DNA from: Propionibacteriaceae bacterium
Lineage (GTDB): Bacteria; Actinomycetota; Actinomycetes; Propionibacteriales; Propionibacteriaceae
Reading direction: 5' to 3'
Length of the DNA: 64,000 bases
NCBI GenBank assembly: GCA_031266665.1
Contig: JAISAO010000054.1
Location: 1 to 64,000, forward strand
The notes below the pieces were generated by a model. The model saw only the letters and a program-made list of their open reading frames with translations. It was not told the origin of the DNA and searched no databases. Each line of letters opens with the position of its first letter. Positions within the stretch are counted from its first letter, which is position 1. The translations under genes were made by a program, and so were the position numbers. This document shows, piece by piece, positions 17,133 through 25,199 of this stretch.

Positions 17133-17337
17133 GGACGGCGACGCCAGCCAGGCCCATCCCACGTCATGGACGGTCATTGACGCCGTCCCGCATCATCCCG
17201 GATCGGGTTGGACGCCGGGGGATGGCGTCGCTGGCGTGGGATAGCGTCGGGCGTGGGGTAGCGTCGCTGACGGTATAACGTCAGGGCGGGCTCGACCCGC
17301 CAGGGCTGAGCCCGCGTCATTCTGGAGGAGGCCGACG

Positions 17338-18330
17338 GTGAGGTTGCGGCTGTGGAGCCTGGCCCTGGTGGCCGCCGGGCTGGTCCTGGCGGGCTGCGCC
17401 TGGGACGAGCCCGACCCGGGCCTAGTGCTGGTGGCCGATGTCGTCAGCACCCTCGACAGCGCTGTGGCGGACTCGGTCCATAGCGGCCTGGAGGCCCTGG
17501 CACCGGAGGGCTACCAGATCGTGACGATCGAGGCCGGCGAGCCGGCGGACTGGGAGCAGTCCTTGGAACAGGTGTCGGGCGACTACGACATCGTGGTGGC
17601 CGGCGGCGAGTTGGCCGCCGTCGTCGAACAGGTGGCCCAGCGCTTCCCCGGCCAGCACTATCTGCTCTACGACGGGCTGCTCCAGGCCAACAACATCACC
17701 TCGGTTAGGCTGCGCCACAACGAGGCCGCCTTCTTGGCCGGCGCCCTGGCCGGGCTGGCGACGACCGACCCCGGCTCGTTCCCGCTGGCCCGAGGCTCCA
17801 AGGTGGTGGCCCTGGTGGCCGGGGAGGGCAGTCTGACGGAGCGTGACCGGGCGGCCGGTTTCACCGCCGGGGCCCACGCCATCGACCCCACGATCCAGGT
17901 GCTGACGGTCTACCTCGACTCCCACCAGGGCTCGTTCTACGATTCGGCGCGCGACCTCTTCTCGGCTCAGAGGGCCGATGTCGTCTTTCAGACGGCGGCG
18001 GCCCAAGGGGCCGGGGCCTTGCAGGCGGCGGCCGAGTTGGACCGCTACGCCATCGGCTCGGACGCCCTCGACAACGGGCTCTACCGAGGCCACGTCCTGG
18101 CCTCGGTGGTGGAACAGGTCGGCCCGGCGCTGGAGACGACCCTCCGGGGCCTGGCCGACGGTTCGGTCAGCTGGGGCCAAACCGTCTCCCAGGGACTGGC
18201 CGAGGGGGTGGTCCAACTGATCTACGACGACAACGGCGGCGTCGTGCCAGCGGTGGTCTTGAGCCAGTTGGAGACCTACGCCACCCAGATCGTGGACTTT
18301 GAGCTCCAGGTGCCGACGGCCCCGGCCTGA
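17338..18330 (+). CDS. BMP-family lipoprotein, predicted ABC transporter substrate-binding protein
   Basis: A 330-residue protein with a lipoprotein signal peptide (lipobox LVLAGC, Cys near residue 20) and a PnrA/BmpA-like periplasmic-binding fold. Markers are DYDIVVAGGELAAVVEQVAQ, VRLRHNEAAFLAGALAGL and a late SWGQTVSQGLAEGVVQL. Family members bind purine nucleosides or related solutes and feed an ABC importer. No permease or ATPase gene is next to it, so the substrate is unknown. The start is GTG at 17338, preceded by the ribosome-binding site GGAGGAGG. Confidence 0.82.
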   Translation: MRLRLWSLALVAAGLVLAGCAWDEPDPGLVLVADVVSTLDSAVADSVHSGLEALAPEGYQIVTIEAGEPADWEQSLEQVSGDYDIVVAGGELAAVVEQVAQRFPGQHYLLYDGLLQANNITSVRLRHNEAAFLAGALAGLATTDPGSFPLARGSKVVALVAGEGSLTERDRAAGFTAGAHAIDPTIQVLTVYLDSHQGSFYDSARDLFSAQRADVVFQTAAAQGAGALQAAAELDRYAIGSDALDNGLYRGHVLASVVEQVGPALETTLRGLADGSVSWGQTVSQGLAEGVVQLIYDDNGGVVPAVVLSQLETYATQIVDFELQVPTAPA

Positions 18331-18521
18331 GCCGAACTAGGGCGGGCTGAGGCGGGCTGAGGCGCTTGGGACTGGGGCTTGGGCCCGGCGCCCTAAAACT
18401 AACCGGGGCACTCCCGAGTCAGGCGGCGGCGGTAATGTCAGGTCGAGCCCTTGGCCTCGGACCGGGGGCCTGCGCCTAAGAGGCCGGCGCTAGAGAGGCC
18501 GGTGCTAGAGAGGATCGTGAC
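18331..18521. repeat. Short intergenic region with a 15-base tandem repeat
   Basis: Two units of AGGCCGGCGCTAGAG / AGGCCGGTGCTAGAG lie at about 18480-18509, immediately upstream of yajQ and its ribosome-binding region. No gene is seen. Confidence 0.45.
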
Positions 18522-19013
18522 ATGGCCCAGGACAGCTCGTTCGACATCGTCAGCCAAGTCGACCGCCAAGAGGTCGACAACGCCGTCAACCAGGCCGCCA
18601 AGGAGGTGCGGCAGCGCTTCGATTTCAAGGGCACCGACACCACCGTGGCCTGGTCGGGGGAGGTCGTGGCCCTGGAGTCGAGCACCGAGGACCGGCTGAA
18701 GGCGGCCCTAGAGGTCTTCCAGTCCAAACTGGCCCGCCGCCAAGTCGATCTGCGGTCGGTCAAACCGAGCGACCCCAAGGCCTCGGGCAAACGCTGGCGG
18801 GTCTTCTGCTCCTTGCAGCAGGGCATCTCGGCCGACGACGCCCGCAAGGTGGCCAAACTGATCCGCGACCAGGGCCCGAAATCGGTCAAGGCCCAGATCC
18901 AGGGCGACGAGCTGCGGGTCGGCTCGAAATCGCGCGACGATTTGCAGGCGGTCCAAAAGCTGGTGCGCCAGGCCGAGTTCGATTTCGCCCTCCAATTCAC
19001 CAATTACCGCTGA
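18522..19013 (+). CDS. yajQ: YajQ family nucleotide-binding protein
   Basis: A 163-residue protein matching the YajQ/UPF0234 family along its whole length: [20 protein letters not shown] at the N terminus, RFDFKGTDT and the terminal [11 protein letters not shown]. Family members bind cyclic di-GMP or other nucleotides and are linked to stress and virulence regulation in proteobacteria; the role in actinobacteria is unclear. Its TGA overlaps the ATG of the exonuclease gene (TGATG at 19011-19015), so the two are co-translated. Confidence 0.92.
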   Translation: MAQDSSFDIVSQVDRQEVDNAVNQAAKEVRQRFDFKGTDTTVAWSGEVVALESSTEDRLKAALEVFQSKLARRQVDLRSVKPSDPKASGKRWRVFCSLQQGISADDARKVAKLIRDQGPKSVKAQIQGDELRVGSKSRDDLQAVQKLVRQAEFDFALQFTNYR

Positions 19014-20110
19014 TGCGAGTCGTCACTTTCAACGTCAACGGCATCCGGGCGGCCGACCGCCGGGGCTTCCGCGCCTGGCTGGAGCGGGCCGACCCGGACG
19101 TGGTCGGTCTGCAAGAGGTCCGGGCGCCGGCCGAGGCCGTGCCTCCGGAAGCGATCACGGGCTGGCACTGGGCCTACGACCCGGGCCAGTTGGCCGGGCG
19201 CAACGGCGTCGCCCTGCTGTCCAAGACCGCCCCCCTGGCGGTCCGGGCGGGGCTGGAGGGCGACGCCGAGTTCCGCCACGAGGGCCGCTACATCGAGGCC
19301 GACTACCAATTCGACGCCGGCCCGGTGACGGTGGCCTCGCTCTATTTGCCCAAAGGGGCGGTGCCGGACGACGGTGAGGCCGAGGCGGCCAAATACGCCC
19401 GCAAGCTACGTTTTTGTGCGGCCCTATCCGAACACCTCAAGACGTCCTTGGAGCGGGCCGGCCGCGACGGGCGCCCCTACACCCTGGTGGGCGATTTCAA
19501 CATCGCCCGCACGCCCCAAGACCTCTACAACAACCATTCCAAGAGGCCGTTGGACGGCTTCCTGCCCGAGGAGCGGGCCTGGCTGACCGGGGCGCTGGAA
19601 CTGGGGCTGGTGGACGTGGTGCGGTCGCTCCACCTAGACGGCCAGGGGCCGTACTCGTGGTGGAGTTGGCGCGGCCAAAGCTGGGACCGGGACTACGGCT
19701 GGCGCATCGACTACCACCTGTCCACGCCCGAGTTGGCCGCTAGGGCGGCGGCGGGGACGACGGACCGGCCGGCCAGCTACCAGTCCCGGGTGTCGGACCA
19801 CGCCCCCGTGGTGGTGGACTACGACCGCTCCCACGGCCAGGTGCCGACGGGCCAGTCGGCGGCGGAGGGCCAGTCGGCGGCGGCGGAGGGCCGGGCGGCG
19901 GAGCGGCGGGCCGGCGGGGACGGCGTGCCTCCCGGCGGCGGGGCCGAGACGGTGGCCGACAGCCGATCAGACCACGGCCGATCAGACCACGGACGGACTG
20001 GCCACGGCCGGTCAAACCAGGGTCGGGCGGGCCAGGGACAATCAGACCACGGGCGGTCAGATCAGGGTCGGGCGGGACACGGCGCCGCCGACGGGGAGTC
20101 CGGCGCGTGA
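19013..20110 (+). CDS. xth: Exodeoxyribonuclease III with repetitive C-terminal tail
   Basis: An AP endonuclease/3' exonuclease of base-excision repair. Catalytic motifs are all present: TFNVNGIRAA, LQEVRAP, the GDFNIARTP motif, WRIDYHLST and the final SDHAPVVVDYD near residue 270. The enzyme is normally about 260 to 280 residues. Here an extra tail of about 90 residues follows, made of imperfect units such as SDHGRSDHGRTGHGRSNQGR encoded by 15-base DNA repeats (about 19960-20090). The tail is positively charged and rich in Gly, Arg and His, which could add nonspecific nucleic-acid contacts, but that is a guess. The next gene overlaps at TGATG. Confidence 0.9.
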   Translation: MRVVTFNVNGIRAADRRGFRAWLERADPDVVGLQEVRAPAEAVPPEAITGWHWAYDPGQLAGRNGVALLSKTAPLAVRAGLEGDAEFRHEGRYIEADYQFDAGPVTVASLYLPKGAVPDDGEAEAAKYARKLRFCAALSEHLKTSLERAGRDGRPYTLVGDFNIARTPQDLYNNHSKRPLDGFLPEERAWLTGALELGLVDVVRSLHLDGQGPYSWWSWRGQSWDRDYGWRIDYHLSTPELAARAAAGTTDRPASYQSRVSDHAPVVVDYDRSHGQVPTGQSAAEGQSAAAEGRAAERRAGGDGVPPGGGAETVADSRSDHGRSDHGRTGHGRSNQGRAGQGQSDHGRSDQGRAGHGAADGESGA

Positions 20111-21744
20111 TGTGGTTGGCCCCCGTGGTCGTCTTGGGGCTGGCGTGGTGGGGGATGGGCCATGCCCTGGCCCGGTGGACCGGGCTGGGGCGGGCGGCCG
20201 GCCGGGTCGTCCGGATGGGGCTCGCCCTGATGATGGCCGCCAGTCTCTGGGCGCTGCTGGCCGGGCGCGACTTGGACGACATCCGGCGCTGGCGCCCGGT
20301 CACCGCCGCCTGCCTGGTCGCCGCCGCCTGGCTGCTCTACCTCGGCCTCGGCCTGGCGGTGGTGGCCCTGGTCAACGGGGTTTGGCGGCTGGCCGAGGCG
20401 GTGGCGGGCCGGGCGCGGGGCGCGGGACCGGGCGCCCGCGGGCTCTCGCCGGCCGGGCCGATGGTCGCGGACGGCCTCGGGACACCCGCCGCGCGGGAGG
20501 CCGCGGCGGCGTCGGCGGGCGCGGCCGGATGGCCAACCGCCAGCGCATCGCCTGGACGTGGGGGAATATCGGCCGACGTGGCCGACGGCGGGGCCACGAT
20601 GTCGGCGTCAGGGGTTGTCGTCGGGCCGTCCGAGCGTCAAGCGGTCACGGCGGCGGCGCACGGGAATGGGACGCTGTCGCCGCTCGGGAATGGGACGCAG
20701 TCGCCGCCCGGGGGCGCCCGCCGGGAGGCCAAGCGATCGCGCCGCCCCGGACTGCCGCCCCGCCCGACCGCCCGGACCAGGTTCTTGCGCTGGGCCACAC
20801 CGGCGGTGGCGCTGGCCGCCGTCCTCGTCACCGGGGCCGGCTGGGTGGCGGCCCGCCACCCGGCGGTCAACCCGGTGACCGTCTGGTCGGCCGACCTGCC
20901 GATCCAATTCGACGGCCTGCGGGTCGCCCTGATCAGCGATATTCACCTCGGGCCGTCCATCTCCGGCGCTTTCGTGGCCGACCTGGTGGACCAGGTCAAC
21001 GCCGCCCAGCCCGACCTGATCGTCATCGCCGGCGACCTGGTGGACGGCACGGTGGCCCAACTGGGGGACGAGATGGCCCCGCTGGCCCGCCTGGAGGCCA
21101 CCTACGGGACAGTCCTGACCACGGGCAACCACGAGTTCATGACCGGTGACGTGGACGACTGGCTCGACTTCTGGCGGGGCCAGGGGATCACCGTCTTGGA
21201 CAACTCGGCCATCCAACTGACCCGCCCGGGGGCCAGCATCGACATCATCGGCATCAACGACCGCCGGGGCACAGGGGCGCACCGACCCGACCTGGCCGCC
21301 GCCTTCGCCAGCCTGCCCCAGGTCGGGGACGGGGACGGCCGGCCCGACGGGACGGACGGCTCGGACGGGACGAGCGGGACGGGCGGGACGAGCGGGGGGA
21401 CGGGCGAGGCGGCTGGCACGGTCGACTCGTGCGCCGAGGCCGAGGTCTGCGTTGTGGGCGACGGCCGCTTCCGCCTGCTGGTGGCCCACCAGCCCATCCA
21501 GGCGCTGAGCAACGACGACCAGCCGGCCCGCTTGGGCGTGGACCTGCAATTGTCCGGCCACACCCACGGCGGCCAACTCTGGCCCGGCCAACTCTTGGTC
21601 CACCTGCAACAGCCGGTGGTGGACGGCCTGCACCAGGTCGGCGGTGTCCAGGTCGTGACCAGCCGGGGGGTGGGCTCGTGGGGGCCGCCGGTGAGGGTGC
21701 TGGCCTCCCCGGAGATCGTGCTGGTGACCCTGCGCAGTGGCTGA
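20110..21744 (+). CDS. Membrane-anchored metallophosphoesterase (YkuE-like)
   Basis: About 544 residues. The N-terminal 110 residues have several hydrophobic segments, followed by a low-complexity cytoplasmic stretch, another membrane segment (about residue 225) and then a calcineurin-like phosphoesterase domain. The metal-binding motifs are ALISDIHLGP, VIAGDLVDG, TTGNHEFM, LVAHQPIQAL and LSGHTHGGQLWPG. In YkuE-type proteins this domain acts outside the membrane on phospholipid headgroups or similar phosphates. A glycine/aspartate/threonine-rich loop (GTDGSDGTSGTGGTSGG) is inserted inside the domain. ATG 20110 overlaps the upstream stop; a GTG at 20107 is in the same frame. Confidence 0.85.
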   Translation: MWLAPVVVLGLAWWGMGHALARWTGLGRAAGRVVRMGLALMMAASLWALLAGRDLDDIRRWRPVTAACLVAAAWLLYLGLGLAVVALVNGVWRLAEAVAGRARGAGPGARGLSPAGPMVADGLGTPAAREAAAASAGAAGWPTASASPGRGGISADVADGGATMSASGVVVGPSERQAVTAAAHGNGTLSPLGNGTQSPPGGARREAKRSRRPGLPPRPTARTRFLRWATPAVALAAVLVTGAGWVAARHPAVNPVTVWSADLPIQFDGLRVALISDIHLGPSISGAFVADLVDQVNAAQPDLIVIAGDLVDGTVAQLGDEMAPLARLEATYGTVLTTGNHEFMTGDVDDWLDFWRGQGITVLDNSAIQLTRPGASIDIIGINDRRGTGAHRPDLAAAFASLPQVGDGDGRPDGTDGSDGTSGTGGTSGGTGEAAGTVDSCAEAEVCVVGDGRFRLLVAHQPIQALSNDDQPARLGVDLQLSGHTHGGQLWPGQLLVHLQQPVVDGLHQVGGVQVVTSRGVGSWGPPVRVLASPEIVLVTLRSG

Positions 21745-21838
21745 GTTCTGGCCCAACGGCTGAGCCCCGATCCAGCGGCCTGAGCCCCGGTCCAGCGGCT
21801 GAGTTTTGGCCCAACGGCCTGAGCCCTTGTCCAACGGC
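21735..21838. repeat. Degenerate tandem repeat across the 3' end of the metallophosphoesterase gene
   Basis: About five units of 18 to 20 bases built on CAGCGGCTGAG(T/C), starting inside the last codons (CAGTGGCTGAG) and running downstream. Each unit repeats the TGA of the gene end. This looks like slippage amplification of the gene terminus. Confidence 0.55.
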
Positions 21839-21941
21839 GGCGAGGTCGCTATTCTTGACATCAAGGTCGAGAAATCCGACAACGACCCTGGAAGCGCTAC
21901 CCGGCCGGCTCCGCCGGCCACAACCTGGAGGAGGTTGACCA

Positions 21942-22298
21942 ATGGCCGATCCGACCGACGAGGGCAAGGTGATCGCCGCCCGACTACGCCAGGCGCGGGA
22001 ATACCTCGATTTCACCCAGGACGAGGTGGCCGAGACGGTCGGCCTGGCCCGCACCACCGTGACCGAGATCGAGTCCGGCCGGCGCAAGGTCTCAGCCGTC
22101 GAGCTGAAACGCTTCGCCGGCCTCTACAACCGCTCGGTCGACTGGCTGATGGGGACGGCGCAACTGGCGGCCAGTCCGGACATCGCCCTCCAGGCCCGGG
22201 TCAGCGAGCTGAGCCAAGCGGACCGCGAGCAGGTCCTCCGTTTCGCCGAGTTTCTGGCCACGGCCAGCCCCCGCCCGCCCCAGACGGATCGAGGCTGA
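21942..22298 (+). CDS. XRE-family transcriptional regulator
   Basis: A 118-residue helix-turn-helix protein. The domain is at residues 10 to 70 (LRQAREYLDFTQDEVAETVG, then ARTTVTEIESGRRKVSAVEL), followed by a short acidic helix. A strong ribosome-binding site (GGAGGAGGTT) precedes the ATG. It is followed by an ImmA/IrrE metalloprotease gene, the standard pairing in which the protease cleaves the repressor to derepress a phage or stress operon. The last 26 bases with the stop are tandemly duplicated just downstream. Confidence 0.9.
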   Translation: MADPTDEGKVIAARLRQAREYLDFTQDEVAETVGLARTTVTEIESGRRKVSAVELKRFAGLYNRSVDWLMGTAQLAASPDIALQARVSELSQADREQVLRFAEFLATASPRPPQTDRG

Positions 22299-22324
22299 GC
22301 CCGCCCCAGACGGATCAAGGCTGA
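22273..22324. repeat. 26-base tandem duplication of the XRE gene 3' end
   Basis: Two adjacent 26-base units (22273-22298 and 22299-22324), each starting GCCCGCCCCAGACGGATC and ending in TGA, differ at one base. The first contains the real stop codon. Confidence 0.85.
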
Positions 22325-22420
22325 GCCCGGATCCACTATTCGTTGAAATCAGGGCTTGAGCCGGTGGTGCCGCTGTCCGATGCCACAGTCGGTGTCGGCG
22401 CCTGGTATTAGTCTGGCCCT

Positions 22421-24109
22421 ATGCCTGTAGCCGTCCCCGACCCGGCGGTGGAGGCCGACCGCCTGAGAAGTGACTTGGGCATCGACCCGGCCCGCCCGGT
22501 CGACCCCTTCGCCGCCATCGTCCAGCTCGGTTTGGTCCTGGTCTTCCAGCCCCTGGACAACCTCCTGGGCGCGGTCTTGCCCGGCTCCCCCGGCGGGGCG
22601 GCTGGCGTCTTGCTCAGCCGCTCCCGCCATGTCACGGTCCAGCGCCTGACCGCCGCCCACGAGATCGGCCATTGGAAGCTGCATTTCAACCACAACGGTC
22701 CCGTGGCTCGGCTGACGGACGACGCCGCCGCCGTCATCGGCGAGTCCGGCCAGTCCGAACAGTTCGACCACGCCGACCAGTCCGATCAGCCCAATGGCCC
22801 CGTGGCCCCAGGCGACAACGGACACAAAGAGTTCATCATCGAGCGCCAGGCCCGCCGCTTCGCCCGGGCCTTCCTACTGCCGCCCGAACTGCTGCGCCGC
22901 CTGGCCGAACGCCACTGGCCCGGCGGCCGGCTGACCCCCGAGGCGGCCTATCTAATGGCCCGTGACGCCGGAGCGCCCTACTCCGCCCTGCTGCGCCTCC
23001 TGCGCGACCGGGGCGAGATCACGCCGTCCGACTACGACCGGCTGGAAGGAGTGCATCCGCGGGCCATTAAGGAGCGTTTGGCCGGCCGCCCGGCGCCGTC
23101 GGACAGCGAGGTCTGGGTGGTGGGAGCCCGGGCCGACGACGACCCCCTCAACCTGGTGGTGGACGACCAGTTCTGGGCCGGCTTGGACGAGCAGGCCGGC
23201 ACCGGCTACCGCTGGTTGGAGCCCTCCGGCCTGACCCGCCGCCCGCCCCGCCCGGCCCCGCCGTCCTTCGCCGCCCCCGGGGCCAAGGTGGTCTGGTCCG
23301 AGCCGGTCGCGGCCGCCCCGCCCGACGCCGCCTCGAAGTCCGAGCCGCTTCCAGACACGCCGGTCGCGGCCGGCCGGCCCGGCTCCGCCGCCGAGGCCGA
23401 GTCGGTCAGGCCCAAGCCAGTTTCGGCCGCCTGGTCAGACGACACGGCGTCGCGCCTTTGGGGCGCCGGCACGGATGAGACATCGCCGCGCCCCACCAGC
23501 TCTGAGATGGCCGACGGCTCCCCGCTCCTGGACGACGGCTCCCCGGTCCTGGCCGACGGCGCACCGGGTCTGACCAATGGCGCACCGGTTCTGGCCGACG
23601 GCACTTGGCCCGACGGTGCCCGTCCCGTCCCGCCCCCACCCGCAGGAGACGGCCTCACCCCCCGCCCGCTGTCGTCCCCGCCCGCTCCGGTCCTGGCCCT
23701 GGTCGAGGACGAGGGTGGCCTGCCCGCCCTGGGTGCCACCGGTTGGGCGGGCGACGACCCGCCGCGGACCAGCGGCGGAGGAGAGGGCGATCAACCGCAG
23801 ACCAGCGACGGGGGAGAGGACGACCAGCCCGCCCTGGCCGCCCCCGGCCCGCCGGAGTCGGACCAGGGTATGGTGGTCGACTTCGAGCCCGCGCCCTTGT
23901 TGGGCGGGGTGGTGGGGCGACGGTTGCGTTTCGACACCACCAACCCGGGCCGGCGCGACATCGAGTTGGTCTACGCCCGCCCCTGGGATCCGGACTCCGC
24001 CATCCGGCGCGTCCAGATCCCGGCCACGGTCTGGCCGACGCCGGCCCGCCAGGAGCACGACCAACAACTGCGCTGGGGAGCGGCCCGCCTCAAGGAGCAG
24101 TCGTCGTGA
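22421..24109 (+). CDS. ImmA/IrrE-family metalloprotease with long variable C-terminal region
   Basis: A 562-residue protein. The N-terminal 230 residues form the COG2856 peptidase domain: zinc site HEIGHWKLHF (His80, Glu81, His84) and the later ERQARRFARAFLLPPELL helix. ImmA-type enzymes cleave a partner XRE repressor, which is encoded immediately upstream. Residues about 250 to 480 are low complexity, with units such as DGSPVLADGAP. The last 70 residues look folded again (RLRFDTTNPGRRDIELVYAR) but I do not recognise them. ImmA/IrrE proteins are normally much shorter. A papain-like protease gene follows in the same direction. Confidence 0.85.
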   Translation: MPVAVPDPAVEADRLRSDLGIDPARPVDPFAAIVQLGLVLVFQPLDNLLGAVLPGSPGGAAGVLLSRSRHVTVQRLTAAHEIGHWKLHFNHNGPVARLTDDAAAVIGESGQSEQFDHADQSDQPNGPVAPGDNGHKEFIIERQARRFARAFLLPPELLRRLAERHWPGGRLTPEAAYLMARDAGAPYSALLRLLRDRGEITPSDYDRLEGVHPRAIKERLAGRPAPSDSEVWVVGARADDDPLNLVVDDQFWAGLDEQAGTGYRWLEPSGLTRRPPRPAPPSFAAPGAKVVWSEPVAAAPPDAASKSEPLPDTPVAAGRPGSAAEAESVRPKPVSAAWSDDTASRLWGAGTDETSPRPTSSEMADGSPLLDDGSPVLADGAPGLTNGAPVLADGTWPDGARPVPPPPAGDGLTPRPLSSPPAPVLALVEDEGGLPALGATGWAGDDPPRTSGGGEGDQPQTSDGGEDDQPALAAPGPPESDQGMVVDFEPAPLLGGVVGRRLRFDTTNPGRRDIELVYARPWDPDSAIRRVQIPATVWPTPARQEHDQQLRWGAARLKEQSS

Positions 24110-24203
24110 ATCCCGGCTCGACACCGGCTTGGCGGACGCCAGCTGGCCTAGAACACGCCCACCGGTTGACCGACGGGGCGGTTCGAGTTCGGGGACGGTC
24201 GTC

Positions 24204-25010
24204 GTGAGCCCTAAAACTGTCCCCGTCCAGCCCGCCGAGCGCCCGGACGTCGACCTGCGGCCCCTGCTCGGCCCCCAGGTCCTGGACCAGGGGCAGCGCC
24301 CGACCTGTGCCACCTTCGCCGCCTCGGCCTGTCACGAGGCCATCACCGCCCGACTCGACCTAATCCTCGCCCAGCCGTCGCCCCAGACAGCCTCGTCCGA
24401 TGATTCCGCCGGCCCCGACGAGCCCGACCGGGTCCGCTCCCAATCCGCCCCCGCCGTGGTCGGGCATTACGCCCCCGAGGCGTTGTGGTGGTACTGCCAC
24501 CAGCGGGGCTGGGCCTCGGCCAACGGTCTGACCGTGCCCGATGTCATCGCCGCCCTGCGGGATTCCGGCCAACCCGGGCTGGCGCTGTGGCCCTACGACC
24601 CAGGCCTGGGCGCCCAGACGGAGGACCCGCCCGCCCCGGCCGAGGCCGCCCGACCCTGGGACCGGGCCGAGTTGGTCCGCCTGCGCCTAGCCCAAGACGG
24701 TGTGGAGGCCGCTTTGGAGGACAACCTGGCCGCCGGCCGCCCCGTCTTGGTCGGCCTCCAGGTGACCGATCAATTCTACGCCCCCGACGCCGATGGCCGG
24801 GTCGAGCTGCCCGACGCTAAGGCGGTCGTCCATGGCGGCCACGCCGTCACCGTCGTCGGCGCCGCCACCCTCCCCGGCTACGGCCGTCACTTGCTGATCA
24901 AGAACAGTTGGGGTCCCGACTGGGGTGCCGGCGGCTACGCCTTCGTGCCCCTGGACTACCTCAAACGCTGGGGGATCGACGCCGCCGCCCCCGCCACCGA
25001 GCCGGTCTGA
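24204..25010 (+). CDS. Papain-like (C1) cysteine protease
   Basis: The frame is open much further upstream, but the GTG at 24204 gives a 268-residue protein beginning just before the folded part. All papain-family catalytic elements are visible: oxyanion Gln29 and nucleophile Cys35 in DQGQRPTCATFAASA, His213 in GGHAVTVVG and Asn234 in IKNSWGPDWGAGGY. There is no signal peptide and no long pro-region, so it is probably cytoplasmic and active without processing. It is the third gene in a row with the XRE regulator and the ImmA/IrrE protease, giving two proteases and a repressor in one apparent operon. The substrate is unknown. The start is uncertain. Confidence 0.85.
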   Translation: MSPKTVPVQPAERPDVDLRPLLGPQVLDQGQRPTCATFAASACHEAITARLDLILAQPSPQTASSDDSAGPDEPDRVRSQSAPAVVGHYAPEALWWYCHQRGWASANGLTVPDVIAALRDSGQPGLALWPYDPGLGAQTEDPPAPAEAARPWDRAELVRLRLAQDGVEAALEDNLAAGRPVLVGLQVTDQFYAPDADGRVELPDAKAVVHGGHAVTVVGAATLPGYGRHLLIKNSWGPDWGAGGYAFVPLDYLKRWGIDAAAPATEPV

Positions 25011-25045
25011 GCCCTGATCCGGACCAGTCAGGCCCGGATCAGGGC
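25011..25045. terminator. Hairpin after the protease operon, terminator-like
   Basis: A 12-base perfect inverted repeat (GCCCTGATCCGG and CCGGATCAGGGC) with an 11-base loop starts directly after the protease stop codon. There is no clear T tract, so termination is likely but not certain. The arm sequence resembles the palindromic elements at 10920 and 11618. Confidence 0.6.
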
Positions 25046-25126
25046 AGGCACAACGCCGCCTCTGCCACTGAGGGGCCTGAGCCGCGCCAGCGGCGCAGCT
25101 CCCCCGGCTCCTGGGCGGGTGTAAGT

Positions 25127-25168
25127 CAAATTTGACGTATAACTTGACCATACGTCAAAAATGACGTA
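25127..25168. repeat. Left copy of 42-base direct repeat flanking the two-ATPase operon
   Basis: Contains a perfect inverted repeat (TTTGACGTAT and ATACGTCAAA, 9-base spacer). It matches 30019-30060 at 35 of 42 positions. The repeat lies within the promoter region of the operon, so it is probably an operator. Confidence 0.8.
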
Positions 25169-25172
25169 CGAT
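25144..25172 (+). promoter_or_regulatory. Promoter of the two-ATPase operon
   Basis: -35 TTGACC (25144-25149), 17-base spacer, -10 TACGAT (25167-25172). It overlaps the TTTGACGTAT/ATACGTCAAA inverted repeat, which would let a regulator block transcription. The frame that opens at 25161 lies on the -10 box, which excludes it as the translation start. Confidence 0.65.
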
Positions 25173-25199
25173 CTGAGTCAGCTTAGGCAAGGAGTCTTC

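Noticed and set aside
25161..25199. Upstream ATG for the first ATPase gene
   Set aside because: It lies on the -10 box of the promoter, and the AAGGAG site points to ATG 25200.
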